A program made the translations under genes and the position numbers. A stretch of DNA of 64,000 bases from Streptomyces sp. NBC_01707. Its GTDB lineage: Bacteria; Actinomycetota; Actinomycetes; Streptomycetales; Streptomycetaceae. The notes under the pieces are model-generated. The model was not told the DNA's origin. It ran no database searches and saw only the letters and a list, made by a program, of their open reading frames with translations. The stretch covers positions 4,960,001-5,024,000 of the forward strand of contig NZ_CP109190.1 in assembly GCF_041438805.1 (NCBI RefSeq), given 5' to 3'. Position 1 is the stretch's first letter. Each line of letters starts with the position of its first letter. This document shows positions 35,143 to 43,619 of this stretch, piece by piece.

Positions 35143-36108
35143 ATGACCAGCTTGGCCATCGCAGCGAACGGGCTGCGCAAGTCCTACGGCGACAAGGTCG
35201 TCCTCGACGGCATCGACCTGAACGTCCCGGAAGGCACGGTGTTCTCCCTGCTCGGCCCGAACGGGGCCGGGAAGACCACCGCCGTCAAGATCCTCTCCAC
35301 TCTCGTCAGTGCCGACGCCGGCGAGATCCGCGTCGGCGGCCACGCCCTGGCCGACGACCCGCAGGCCGTACGGGCCGCGATCGGCGTGACCGGGCAGTTC
35401 TCGGCTGTGGACGGGCTGATCACCGGCGAGGAGAACATGCTCCTCATGGCGGACCTGCACCACCTGTCCAAGGGCGAGGGGCGGCGGGTCACCGCCGAGC
35501 TGCTGGAGCGCTTCGACCTGGTGGAGGCGGCGAAGAAGCCCGCCTCGACCTACTCCGGTGGCATGAAGCGCCGTCTGGACATTGCGATGACGCTGGTCGG
35601 GAGCCCGAGGATCATCTTCCTCGACGAGCCGACCACCGGCCTCGACCCCCGCTCCCGGCACACCATGTGGGGCATCATCCGTGAGCTCGTCACGGGCGGT
35701 GTCACCGTCTTCCTGACCACCCAGTACCTGGACGAGGCCGACGAACTCGCCGACCGCATCGCCGTCCTGAGCAACGGGAAGATCGCCGCCGAAGGCACCG
35801 CCGACGAGCTGAAGCGGATCGTCCCCGGCGGCCACGTCCGGCTCCGTTTCACCGACCCGGCCGCCTACCAGAGCGCCGCCACGGCCCTGCGTGACGTCAG
35901 CCGGGACGACGAGGCACTGTCGCTGCAGATCCCCAGCGACGGCAGCCAGCGCGAACTGCGCTCCATCCTCGACCGGCTGGACTCCGCCGGCATCGAGGCC
36001 GACGAACTGACCGTGCACACCCCCGACCTCGACGACGTCTTCTTCGCCCTGACCGGTACCACCACCATCCCCAACCAGACCAACCAGCCCAAGGAGACAG
36101 TCCGATGA
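35143..36108 (+). CDS. ABC transporter ATP-binding protein, DrrA (daunorubicin-resistance) type
   Basis: A 321-residue ATPase. Walker A LLGPNGAGKTT at 38-46, signature TYSGGMKRRLDIAM, Walker B RIIFLDEPTTGLDPRSR, and the switch His region VFLTTQYLDEADELADR. The C-terminal 80 residues (RIVPGGHVRLRFTD..., DDVFFALTG) form the regulatory tail typical of DrrA. Together with the overlapping permease it makes a drug/lipid exporter; the substrate is not readable. The start codon (ATG at 35143) is preceded by AGAAGGAGCACC. Overlaps the permease by 4 bp. Confidence 0.93.
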   Translation: MTSLAIAANGLRKSYGDKVVLDGIDLNVPEGTVFSLLGPNGAGKTTAVKILSTLVSADAGEIRVGGHALADDPQAVRAAIGVTGQFSAVDGLITGEENMLLMADLHHLSKGEGRRVTAELLERFDLVEAAKKPASTYSGGMKRRLDIAMTLVGSPRIIFLDEPTTGLDPRSRHTMWGIIRELVTGGVTVFLTTQYLDEADELADRIAVLSNGKIAAEGTADELKRIVPGGHVRLRFTDPAAYQSAATALRDVSRDDEALSLQIPSDGSQRELRSILDRLDSAGIEADELTVHTPDLDDVFFALTGTTTIPNQTNQPKETVR

Positions 36109-36881
36109 GCTCCCTCTCCCTCGCCGTACGCGATTCGTCCACGATGCTGCGCCGCAACCTCCTGCACGCCCGCCGCTACCCGTCCCTGACGCTGAATCTG
36201 CTGCTCACCCCGGTCATGCTGCTGCTGCTCTTCGTGTACATCTTCGGCGCTGCCATGAGCGGCGGCGCGGGCCGCTCCGCCTACATCGCCTACATCGTCC
36301 CCGGCATCCTGCTCATGACCATCGGCTCCACCGTCGTCGGCACCGCGGTGTCCGTGTCCACCGACATGTCCGAGGGCATCATCGCCCGCTTCCGCACGAT
36401 GGCGATCCACCGTGGGTCCGTGCTCATCGGCCACGTCATCGGCAGCGTCCTGCAGTCGGTCGCCAGCGTGGTCCTCGTCGGCGCCGTCGCCGTGGCCATC
36501 GGCTTCCGCTCCACCGACGCCACCGCCCTGGAATGGCTCGCGGCATTCGGACTGCTCGTGCTCTTCGCCCTGGCCCTCACCTGGATCGCCGTCGGCATGG
36601 GCCTGATCAGCCCGAACGCCGAGGCGGCCAGCAACAACGCGATGCCGCTGATCCTCCTCCCGCTCATCTCCAGCGCCTTCGTGCCCATCGACGCGATGCC
36701 GGGCTGGTTCCAGCCGATCGCCGAGTACCAGCCGTTCACCCCGGCCATCGAGACCCTGCGCGGCCTGCTCCTCGGCACCGAGATCGGCCACAACGGGTGG
36801 CTGGCGGTGGCCTGGTGCCTGGGTCTGGCGGTACTCGGCTACTTCTGGTCGGCCTCGAAGTTCAACCTCGACCCCAAGTAA
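36105..36881 (+). CDS. ABC-2 type permease, DrrB type
   Basis: A 258-residue integral membrane protein with six predicted helices, among them LTLNLLLTPVMLLLLFVYIF, YIVPGILLMTIGSTVVGTAV, VVLVGAVAVAIGF and LLVLFALALTWIAVGMGLIS. The EAASNNAMPLILLPLISSAF motif and the polar FVPIDAMPGW loop are typical of DrrB/ABC-2 exporters of antibiotics. The ATG at 36105 overlaps the ATPase stop by 4 bp. This is the third gene of DUF4097-DrrA-DrrB. Substrate unknown. Confidence 0.92.
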   Translation: MSSLSLAVRDSSTMLRRNLLHARRYPSLTLNLLLTPVMLLLLFVYIFGAAMSGGAGRSAYIAYIVPGILLMTIGSTVVGTAVSVSTDMSEGIIARFRTMAIHRGSVLIGHVIGSVLQSVASVVLVGAVAVAIGFRSTDATALEWLAAFGLLVLFALALTWIAVGMGLISPNAEAASNNAMPLILLPLISSAFVPIDAMPGWFQPIAEYQPFTPAIETLRGLLLGTEIGHNGWLAVAWCLGLAVLGYFWSASKFNLDPK

Positions 36882-36985
36882 CCGCCATGGCAGCGCGGGC
36901 CACCTCCCGCAACTCGTCCCGCCCCAGGGCGGCGTACTCCGACACCACGTCGGCGTGCGCCGCCCTGTTCGCGTCAGACGGGGGG

Positions 36986-38173
36986 TCAGACCGCGTGCCC
37001 GAAGGCGCGCAGCCGGGTGAAGGAGGATTCCAGCCCTCGCTTCAGCAGCCGCGCCGCCGGCCGTTCCACGAGGCGATGGACCAGCCAACTCAGGACCAGG
37101 AAGCCGGCGATGACGAGAGCGACCAGCAGCCGGGCGTCCATGGCGTCGTGCAGGCGGCTGATCAGCGTCGTTCCGATGGCGTAGTGCATCAGGTAGAGCG
37201 GGTAGGTCAGGCAGCCCGCGGTCACCAGCCACTTCCAGCGGATGTGATCGGTGAAGCCGAGCGCGACAGCGACCATGACGAGCAGGAACACCGTGAAGAT
37301 CAGCACGGATCCGCGCCAGCTGGAGACGCCTTCGTACGCGACCCGCAGCCCCAGCTCCCGCTGGCCCATGAGCAACGCCAGGGTGAGGATGCCCCACAGC
37401 AGTAGGTCCTGGCCGAAGCGGTGCACGAGGTAGAGGGCCAGACCCGCGATGAAGTACCAGGCACCGCTCGGGTCGGCCACCAGCACCAGCAGCGGGAACT
37501 CGGACACGGGGGCGAGCATGGCGGCCGCGCCCCACACGCAGCAGAACACGACGACCCTGCGGTAGGTCAGCCCCATGGCGACCATGACCATGAAGAGCAG
37601 GTAGAACCGCAGCTCCGACCAGAGGGTCCAGTAGACGGCGTCGACGTTCGCCACGCCGGAGCCCGACTGCAGCATCGTCAGGTTGAGCAGGATGTCCCGC
37701 CCCTGCGGCCGCCCCCACACGCCGGGCAGGGCGACCAGGACGGCCACGGTGAGGGCCACGGCGACCCAGTACGCCGGGTAGAGGCGAATCACCCGGGAGA
37801 CGAAGAAGTCCTTCGGAGTTCGGCCCCAGCACGACATGCAGATCACGAAGCCGCTGATCACGAAGAAGATTTCCACGCCGATCCAGCCGAATGACGCGAA
37901 GCGGAACACCGTGGGCATGATCTCGGACACCGGCCGGCCCCAGAACGCGTTGCCCGGCTGGTCGACGCGCGAGGTACCCACGTAGTGGTGCAGGGCCACC
38001 ATCAGCGCGGCGACCAGACGTATGCCGTCGATGACGTACAGCCGGGGCAGCGCCCGCCCGGCGGTGACGGCCTTCCGCGCCGGGCGACTCCGCGGCGATG
38101 GCTCGGCCACCGCGACGCCACCTTCGAGCGAATCGACGGCCGGAGGAAGCGGTTGCTGATACCTGCCCTGCAT
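36986..38173 (-). CDS. Membrane acyltransferase (acyltransferase 3 family)
   Basis: A 395-residue integral membrane protein with about ten helices. It begins YVIDGIRLVAALMVALHHYV, whose His-His pair is the family catalytic motif. It continues with GWIGVEIFFVISGFVICMSC, the characteristic ISGFV(I) motif, and an Arg-rich ...SRVIRLYPAYWVAVALT. These are all acyltransferase-3 hallmarks for O-acetylation or acylation of sugars or antibiotics. The start is ATG at 38173 (MQGRYQQP), with only a weak ribosome site; a longer frame exists. It converges on the DrrAB genes and is not co-transcribed with them. Acceptor not known. Confidence 0.86.
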   Translation of the reverse strand: MQGRYQQPLPPAVDSLEGGVAVAEPSPRSRPARKAVTAGRALPRLYVIDGIRLVAALMVALHHYVGTSRVDQPGNAFWGRPVSEIMPTVFRFASFGWIGVEIFFVISGFVICMSCWGRTPKDFFVSRVIRLYPAYWVAVALTVAVLVALPGVWGRPQGRDILLNLTMLQSGSGVANVDAVYWTLWSELRFYLLFMVMVAMGLTYRRVVVFCCVWGAAAMLAPVSEFPLLVLVADPSGAWYFIAGLALYLVHRFGQDLLLWGILTLALLMGQRELGLRVAYEGVSSWRGSVLIFTVFLLVMVAVALGFTDHIRWKWLVTAGCLTYPLYLMHYAIGTTLISRLHDAMDARLLVALVIAGFLVLSWLVHRLVERPAARLLKRGLESSFTRLRAFGHAV

Positions 38174-38749
38174 CACATCTACGCCATCCTGACAAGTGGA
38201 AGCGACGGAACCCGGGCCTCGCGGGCCACAGACAGCGCACGCTACGTCCGTGAAAAGCCGCCCAGTTCGGACAGGGGAAGATAATTCCGGCATTTGAGAG
38301 GTGACCTCCGGAAGACCCTCGCGTACACGCCATGCCACGTTCTCCGTCACTTCACCCACCGAGCATGCACCCCTCGCGGATTACTGGTCCTCCGCGGCTT
38401 CACGGCGATCCCGTACGAGCGGGCCGCCGGACCGCCCCGCCCGGCCATTCGCGGCCCAAGTGCGCGGCCCTGGCATGAAGCTGTCCTGCACCGTGCAGCA
38501 TGTTGACACCGAAGCCTCTGTATCGGACGCCGCACCGCTGGCATCGTTTTCCCCGCAAGCACGGTCCGGTGAATTCGGGGGAATCAATGACCGCCAATGC
38601 CAGGCGCACTTCGCAACGTGTCATCCATTTTGCCGCGCCGTCTTTCTCGGCCGAAATTCCCTCGTTCGCCGCACAGTTCGTTCATCCGGCGCACGACCCG
38701 GTGAACGGGTGGCAGTGATCCGGACCGTAACGAGAGAACAGGGGAGAAC
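38174..38749. other. Intergenic region before the SdpABC-like operon, with one possible 43-codon ORF
   Basis: About 575 bases. On the plus strand 38587-38718 could encode a 43-residue peptide (MTANARRTSQRVIHFAAPSF and on to DPVNGWQ) with GGGGGAATCA before the ATG. GC at third positions is about 70 percent, low for this genome, so I do not call a gene. The promoter of the following operon must lie here. Confidence 0.4.
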
Positions 38750-39076
38750 ATGAAGAAGGCAATCGCCGCCGCCGGTATCGCGCTCGGTGGTGCGGCTCTG
38801 GTGCTGTCCGTCCAGGGCTCGGCCCAGGCCGCTCCCGCGGCACCGGTTCTGCAGCAGGCGTCCGTCACCAAGGGCGGCCCCGACGCCGCTCCCATGTGGA
38901 TCGGCTCCGTCGCCAAGATCGCCCAGAAGGCGTATGTGCACGGCAAGGCGGCCGCCGGCACCACCGCCCTTCGTAACCAGGTCGGCAACATGACGAAGAT
39001 CGCCAGCCTTGGCTCGGCCCCCAAGGACGGCGTCGCCGCCGGCACCCGGTCGGCAGAGACGATCTTCGACAAGTGA
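38750..39076 (+). CDS. Small secreted protein, candidate toxin-precursor of an SdpABC-like operon
   Basis: A 108-residue protein with a clear Sec signal peptide (MKKAIAAAGIALGGAALVLS, ending AQA at about 27) and a mature part of about 81 residues without cysteines: APMWIGSVAKIAQKAYVHGK, then AAAGTTALRNQV. No known domain. The ATG at 38750 has AGGGGAGAAC directly upstream, a strong ribosome site. Its stop overlaps the next gene by one base (TGATG), and that gene overlaps the third by 4 bp. So this, the DUF5819 protein and the HTTM protein are one coupled operon. In the Bacillus SdpABC system a secreted precursor needs an SdpA-like and an HTTM-type SdpB partner for toxin maturation. The parallel is by organisation only. 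Confidence 0.72.
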   Translation: MKKAIAAAGIALGGAALVLSVQGSAQAAPAAPVLQQASVTKGGPDAAPMWIGSVAKIAQKAYVHGKAAAGTTALRNQVGNMTKIASLGSAPKDGVAAGTRSAETIFDK

Positions 39077-39711
39077 TGGCACACCGCATGACCAGGAGGG
39101 CGGTGCTGCTCGTCGGCGCCGCCCTCCTGGGCCTTCATTTCCTCCTCGCCGCCTTCTCACAGAGTCCGTACACCCCGATGAAGCTGCGCTACTACGACAA
39201 GGTGAGCGGCTATCTGGACCCTTATTTCGCACAGAACTGGATGCTTTTCGCACCCGACCCCCTCGCCGACGACCGCGGAATTCTCGCCCGGGCGAAATGT
39301 GCGGACGGCCGGGTCACCGAGTACTACGACGTGACGTCGCCGTACGTTCACGCCGCGCAGGAGAGCCGGTTCTTCCCCTCCCGTATGTCACGGCTGGTCG
39401 GCAGCAGCCTGCAGTCCCTCTACAACTCGGACCCGCTGCTCGACCGGCTGCGCAAGTCGGAGAAGGAGAAGAAGAAGCCGGTTCTTCCCCTCATGCCGTA
39501 CGAGAAGAACTCGCGCGAGGACGCCGTCCGCTTCCTCTCCCGGTACTCCATGACGCAGATGCCTCAGGCCTGCGGAGGTGATCCCCGGAGCATCCAGATC
39601 CGTATGTACGTGAGGGAGTTGCCGCCCTGGTCCGAACGCGACGATCCGAGCGCGAAGGACCGGATCAGCGTGCAGGACTACGACTGGCAGAAGGCAGGTG
39701 ACCTGCGATGA
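39076..39711 (+). CDS. DUF5819-family membrane-anchored protein (SdpA-like)
   Basis: A 211-residue protein with one N-terminal membrane helix (AVLLVGAALLGLHFLLAAF) and an extracytoplasmic domain. Key segment YFAQNWMLFAPDPLADDRGI, followed by YDVTSPYVHAAQESRFFPSR and QSLYNSDPLLDRL. The QNWxLFAPDP pattern is the DUF5819 signature and resembles the QGWxFFxKDPR segment of SdpA. The lysine/proline-rich KSEKEKKKPVLPLMPYEKN is a linker. The ATG at 39076 overlaps the preceding stop by one base (a GTG one codon earlier is also possible). It is the middle gene of the operon and its partner is the HTTM protein. Biochemical activity unknown. Confidence 0.75.
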   Translation: MAHRMTRRAVLLVGAALLGLHFLLAAFSQSPYTPMKLRYYDKVSGYLDPYFAQNWMLFAPDPLADDRGILARAKCADGRVTEYYDVTSPYVHAAQESRFFPSRMSRLVGSSLQSLYNSDPLLDRLRKSEKEKKKPVLPLMPYEKNSREDAVRFLSRYSMTQMPQACGGDPRSIQIRMYVRELPPWSERDDPSAKDRISVQDYDWQKAGDLR

Positions 39712-40715
39712 GCAACTCCGTCCCGCTGCTGGACAGATGGAGCAGCCACCCGATGAGCGTGCTGGGCGTGTCCGGCACCCGGGCGCTGATCGGCTTTGTC
39801 GGGCTCATGTTCTACGTCAGCCAGTACGGCGACCGCGGGTATCTCTTCGGGCCGGACGGTGTGTTCCCGTGGAAGGACTTCCTGGCCGCCCTCGACCGGG
39901 ACGGCACCTTCAGCCTGTACGCGCTCAGCAGTTCGGGGTCCTGGTTCGAACTCGTCTTCCACATCGGCATGCTGAGCGCGCTGGCCGTCACCTTCGGTGT
40001 GGGCGGCCGCCCGGTGCTCGTCCTGCACTGGGTGCTGCTGTGGTCCGTCTACCAGCGCCAGCCACTCATTCTCGACGGCGGCGACAATCTCGCGTACCTC
40101 GTCATCCCGATGCTCGTTCTGACCCGGTGCTACGACCGGCTCTCGCTCTCCCCGGGACTCACCGCGCGCTGGACCCGTCGGCTACCCGAAGTCCTGAGAG
40201 CGCTGCAGGCCCCCCTTCACAACCTCGGCGTACTCGCCATCGCCACCCAGATCTGTCTGGTGTACGTCACCAGCGGTCTGTACAAGGTGCAGGGCAAGCT
40301 GTGGCAGGACGGAACGGCGCTCTTCTACATCATGCGCATTCCCGAATTCTCTCTGCCCGGCGTGTCGGACCTGGTGTACGGCAACGACACACTGGTCTTC
40401 GTCGGCACCTACTCGACCACCTTCTTCCTGGTGTACTTCCCGCTCGGCATTCTGGTGCCACGGCTGCGCCCATGGGCCGCCGTCGCGTCCATCGGATTCC
40501 ATGTCTCCATCGGATTCTTCATGGGGCTCACCGGCTTCGCCCTGACGATGGTGGCGTGTGACCTCATCTTCCTGAGCCGGCCGCTCGGAGAGGGTCTGGC
40601 CTTCGCGACCCGCGCCAGAGCCCGGATCGAGCGGTCCCTGCGTGAACGGATGCGGCGGCCGGAAAAGGACGCCTGCGATACGACCGTCCGGGGGGCAGTG
40701 GAAAATAGTGGCTGA
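39708..40715 (+). CDS. HTTM-domain integral membrane protein (SdpB-like)
   Basis: A 335-residue polytopic protein with about eight helices. Visible landmarks are GTRALIGFVGLMFYVSQYGD, YLFGPDGVFPWKDFLAALDR, WFELVFHIGMLSALAVTFGV, LHWVLLWSVYQRQPLILDGG, DNLAYLVIPMLVL, QICLVYVTSGLYKVQGKLWQ (the YxxSGxxK pattern of HTTM proteins) and VSIGFFMGLTGFALTMVACD. HTTM is the domain shared with vitamin K-dependent carboxylase and with SdpB of toxin-maturation operons. Overlaps the DUF5819 gene by 4 bp. With the small secreted protein it forms the three-gene unit described in the findings. Function unproven. Confidence 0.82.
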   Translation: MSNSVPLLDRWSSHPMSVLGVSGTRALIGFVGLMFYVSQYGDRGYLFGPDGVFPWKDFLAALDRDGTFSLYALSSSGSWFELVFHIGMLSALAVTFGVGGRPVLVLHWVLLWSVYQRQPLILDGGDNLAYLVIPMLVLTRCYDRLSLSPGLTARWTRRLPEVLRALQAPLHNLGVLAIATQICLVYVTSGLYKVQGKLWQDGTALFYIMRIPEFSLPGVSDLVYGNDTLVFVGTYSTTFFLVYFPLGILVPRLRPWAAVASIGFHVSIGFFMGLTGFALTMVACDLIFLSRPLGEGLAFATRARARIERSLRERMRRPEKDACDTTVRGAVENSG

Positions 40716-40792
40716 TCGTCAGGCCGGTTGCCTGAGCGCGCATTTCAGATCCAACCCATGGCAATACGCGAACGGTGGAGTCAACTGTGGCA

Positions 40793-41284
40793 ATGGTCGG
40801 GCTGTTCTGGGTCTCCGAGGATGCGGTCCACCTCGGTGCACCACCTGGCGAGTCGGCCCCCGGTGTCCGGTTGGCCACCGAGGGTCTCGATGCGATCGGA
40901 CCCCGGCCCGGCACCTGGAAGTGGGCCGACCTCGGCTCGGTGACCGTCGTCGGTGCGCCGGTGAGAACGACCCCCGGCCGACAGCTGTCGATGACGCTGG
41001 ACGTGGTGCTCGGGGCCATGGGGCTGGGCGGACCGGAGGGTCCCGCCGAGATGACCGTACGTGTCCAAGCATCCGACGGTGCGGCCGATTTGCTCGTGCA
41101 CTCGGCCGCCGCCGGCGCGTACACCCCTGGCGAGGTCGAGCTGTCCCATCAGGTGCTGGACCGCTTCGTCGCCGGCACCCTCAGCCCGGCGGTCCTCAGC
41201 GCGTGGGGGCGTGCGCACGGTACGGGGAAGACTCCACGCCCCGCCGAACGCGAGGCCCTTCTCCGGCAGTGGGCGCAGTCCTGA
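40793..41284 (+). CDS. Hypothetical protein, about 163 residues
   Basis: A soluble protein starting MVGLFWVSEDAVHLGAPPGE, then SAPGVRLATEGLDAIGPRPG and WKWADLGSVTVV. The C-terminus GTGKTPRPAEREALLRQWAQ looks helical. No domain recognised, but this general pattern recurs in Streptomyces hypothetical proteins. The start is uncertain: the ATG at 40793, an in-frame GTG at 40787 and a GTG at 40775 are possible. The stop overlaps the next ATG by one base (TGATG), so it is coupled to the serine hydrolase gene. It may be an extension of the preceding operon, 77 bp upstream. Confidence 0.7.
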   Translation: MVGLFWVSEDAVHLGAPPGESAPGVRLATEGLDAIGPRPGTWKWADLGSVTVVGAPVRTTPGRQLSMTLDVVLGAMGLGGPEGPAEMTVRVQASDGAADLLVHSAAAGAYTPGEVELSHQVLDRFVAGTLSPAVLSAWGRAHGTGKTPRPAEREALLRQWAQS

Positions 41285-42156
41285 TGGCGGGCCTGTCACT
41301 ACGTCCCGTTCCGGTCTGCGTGCTCAGGAACTCGGCTCCGCCGCTGGCCCGGCACGGGCACGATCCGGCCGCCTTCGTCGAGATCGGGTCCCTGAGCAAG
41401 GTTCTCACCGGCACCGTACTGGTACGGATGGCCCGGGCCGGCCTGCTCGGCCTCGACGACGCGGTGGAGCAGTGGCTCCCGACACCGCCCGGATCGGGCA
41501 TCACGCTACGGAACCTGGCGGACCACACCTCGGGCCTGCAACGGCTGCCACCGGGCCTGACCGGCCCCGATCCCTACGCGGCCTTCGACGGGGACGCGCT
41601 GCAGGCCCTGCTGGGCCGACTCGGGGAGGTCACCGTGAGGCAACCAGGACAGGAGGCCGAGTACTCCAACCTCGGTTACGCCGTGCTCGGTGCGGCCCTC
41701 GTGTCCGCGGCCGGGCGACCGTACGAGGAATTGGTTCGTGAGCACGTGCTCACCCCACTGGGGGTGGACGAGGTGACCGCGCATCCGCCCGCCGATCGGC
41801 TGCTGGGAGCGCGGAGCCTGTTCGGCGGAGAACGCGACCGGTGGACACTGGACGGGCCGATGCTGCCCGCAGGCGGGTTGTGGGCCACGCCTCGCGCGCT
41901 GGCCACCGTGGTCACCGGACTGCTGCTCGAGCGCACGCTGGGCGAACCGGCGCCGTCCTGGCAGTCGGCGGGGCCGTTGTTGTGGCACAACGGGGCGACC
42001 CGCGATGCGTCGGCCTTCACCGGGGCAGTCCCCCGGACGGGGAACTGGGTGCTCGTGCACCGGCTCGGCGGATCGCCCGACCGCACCGACAAGATCGGAC
42101 TCGGCCTGCTCGCCGCCGGGAACACGGCGGAACAGGACGAAGGCGAACGCGCATGA
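41284..42156 (+). CDS. Serine hydrolase / beta-lactamase-fold protein (class C, family S12)
   Basis: A 290-residue protein of the class C beta-lactamase/D,D-peptidase fold. Nucleophile motif SLSK in VEIGSLSKVLTGTVLVRMAR, then YSN in EAEYSNLGYAVLGAALVSAA (Tyr-x-Asn), and a possible HNG triad in GPLLWHNGATRDASAF. Other family segments are LDDAVEQWLPTPPGSGITLR, LADHTSGLQRLP and GGLWATPRALATVVTGLLLE. No signal peptide is obvious, so it is probably cytoplasmic, and it is short at the N-terminus compared with typical family members. It overlaps both neighbours (1 bp and 4 bp). Substrate unknown; an esterase or peptidase is equally plausible. Confidence 0.82.
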   Translation: MAGLSLRPVPVCVLRNSAPPLARHGHDPAAFVEIGSLSKVLTGTVLVRMARAGLLGLDDAVEQWLPTPPGSGITLRNLADHTSGLQRLPPGLTGPDPYAAFDGDALQALLGRLGEVTVRQPGQEAEYSNLGYAVLGAALVSAAGRPYEELVREHVLTPLGVDEVTAHPPADRLLGARSLFGGERDRWTLDGPMLPAGGLWATPRALATVVTGLLLERTLGEPAPSWQSAGPLLWHNGATRDASAFTGAVPRTGNWVLVHRLGGSPDRTDKIGLGLLAAGNTAEQDEGERA

Positions 42157-43619
42157 CCGGCGTCGATGCCGCCGTCGTCGGCACCGGTCCCAACGGACTC
42201 GCGGCCGCCGTCACGCTGGCACGCGCAGGCCTGAAGGTGGAACTGTACGAACGCGCCGACGACATCGGCGGCGGACTGCGCAGCAAGGCACTCTTCGACG
42301 AGGACGTCATGCACGACATGTGCGCTGCGGTGCATCCGATGGCCGCGGCCTCGCACTTCTTCCGCGAGTTCGACCTCGGCGCGCGCGGCGTCGAACTGCT
42401 GAATCCGGATATCAGCTATGCCCATCCGCTCGACGGCGGCCGGGCCGCCCTCGCCCACCGGGACCTCTTTGCGACCTGTGAGCAGCTGGGGCCGGACGGA
42501 GAACGCTGGCGCGGCCTGATGCAGCCGCTGCTCGATCACAGCACGGGCGTCGTCGACTTCGTCCTTTCGGCCGGCCGCATGCTGCCGCGCGATCCCCTCG
42601 CCCCGCTCCTGCTGGCCGGGCGGGTGCTGCGCCACTCCACCTCGCTCGACGGTTTCCGGGGAGAAGAAGCGGCGGCACTGCTGACGGGCGTGGCCGCACA
42701 TGCGATGGGCCGGTTGCCCAGCATCGCCTCCGGAGCGATCGCGATGCTGCTCGGCCACCTGGCCCACGGATCGGGCTGGCCGCTGCCGCGCGGTGGAAGT
42801 GCGCGCATCGCGGAGGCGATGGCCGTCGACATCACCGCGCACGGCGGCCTCTTCCATACCGGAGCGCCCGTCTCCGACCTGCGTGAACTGCGGCATGCCA
42901 GAACCGTGTTCCTCGACACCAGCCCCAAGGGCTTCCTCGCTCTCGCCGCTTCCCGGCTGCCCGCCCGCTACGCCCGCGCACTGGGCGCCTTCCGTTACGG
43001 CCCCGGAGCGGCCAAGGTCGACTTCCTGGTCTCCGAACCGATCCCGTGGCGCGACCCGGCGGTGGGCCGGGCCGGCACCGTGCACATCGGTGGTACCCAC
43101 GCCGAGATGGTGCGTCAGGAAGGGCTCACCGCCAGGGGTGTGCCGACCGGCGAGCCGTTCGTCCTGCTCTCGGATCCCGCGGTCACCGATCCCGGCCGTG
43201 CCCGGCCGGGCAGGCGCCCCGTGTGGGCCTACGCCCACGTGCCCAACGGTGATACGCGTGACCCGATCCCGCTCGTACGATCCCGGATCGAGCGGTACGC
43301 GCCCGGCTTCGGTGACACGGTCATCGCTCAGCGCGCCATCACGGCGGCCGACTACGAGTCGTACAACCCGAACTACGTCGGCGGGGACATCGGCGCCGGC
43401 GCGATCACGCTCACCCAGTCCCTCCTGCGCCCGACCCCGCGCCTGGATCCCTACCGCACTCCCCTGCCCGGGGTGTACCTGTGCTCCGCCTCCACGCCGC
43501 CCGGACCCAGCGTGCACGGCATGTCCGGCTACCTGGCGGCCCTTTCGGCACTCCGCCGCGAGTTCGGCGTCCGCACGGCTCCCGTCCTGGCCCCTGCCGC
43601 GGCCGCGCCGACCCGGTGA
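42153..43619 (+). CDS. FAD-dependent oxidoreductase of the phytoene desaturase / CrtI-like family
   Basis: A 488-residue enzyme. The N-terminal Rossmann motif is DAAVVGTGPNGLAAAVTLAR (GxGxxG, residues 10-15), followed by the KVELYERADDIGGGLRS ribose-binding region. The C-terminal FAD motif reads PLPGVYLCSASTPPGPSVHG and GMSGYLAALSALRREFGV. This is the pattern of CrtI-type or protoporphyrinogen-oxidase-like NAD(P)/FAD oxidoreductases. No carotenoid genes are adjacent, so the substrate cannot be inferred. The ATG at 42153 overlaps the hydrolase stop by 4 bp. Confidence 0.88.
   Translation: MTGVDAAVVGTGPNGLAAAVTLARAGLKVELYERADDIGGGLRSKALFDEDVMHDMCAAVHPMAAASHFFREFDLGARGVELLNPDISYAHPLDGGRAALAHRDLFATCEQLGPDGERWRGLMQPLLDHSTGVVDFVLSAGRMLPRDPLAPLLLAGRVLRHSTSLDGFRGEEAAALLTGVAAHAMGRLPSIASGAIAMLLGHLAHGSGWPLPRGGSARIAEAMAVDITAHGGLFHTGAPVSDLRELRHARTVFLDTSPKGFLALAASRLPARYARALGAFRYGPGAAKVDFLVSEPIPWRDPAVGRAGTVHIGGTHAEMVRQEGLTARGVPTGEPFVLLSDPAVTDPGRARPGRRPVWAYAHVPNGDTRDPIPLVRSRIERYAPGFGDTVIAQRAITAADYESYNPNYVGGDIGAGAITLTQSLLRPTPRLDPYRTPLPGVYLCSASTPPGPSVHGMSGYLAALSALRREFGVRTAPVLAPAAAAPTR

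Noticed and set aside
35865-38333. 822-codon minus-strand ORF spanning DrrAB and the acyltransferase
   Set aside because: Frame shadow with Arg/Gly-rich composition; it overlaps three genes with clear domains on both strands.
41676-43517. 613-codon minus-strand ORF opposite the serine hydrolase and oxidoreductase
   Set aside because: No family resemblance; the plus-strand genes have catalytic motifs and overlapping starts.
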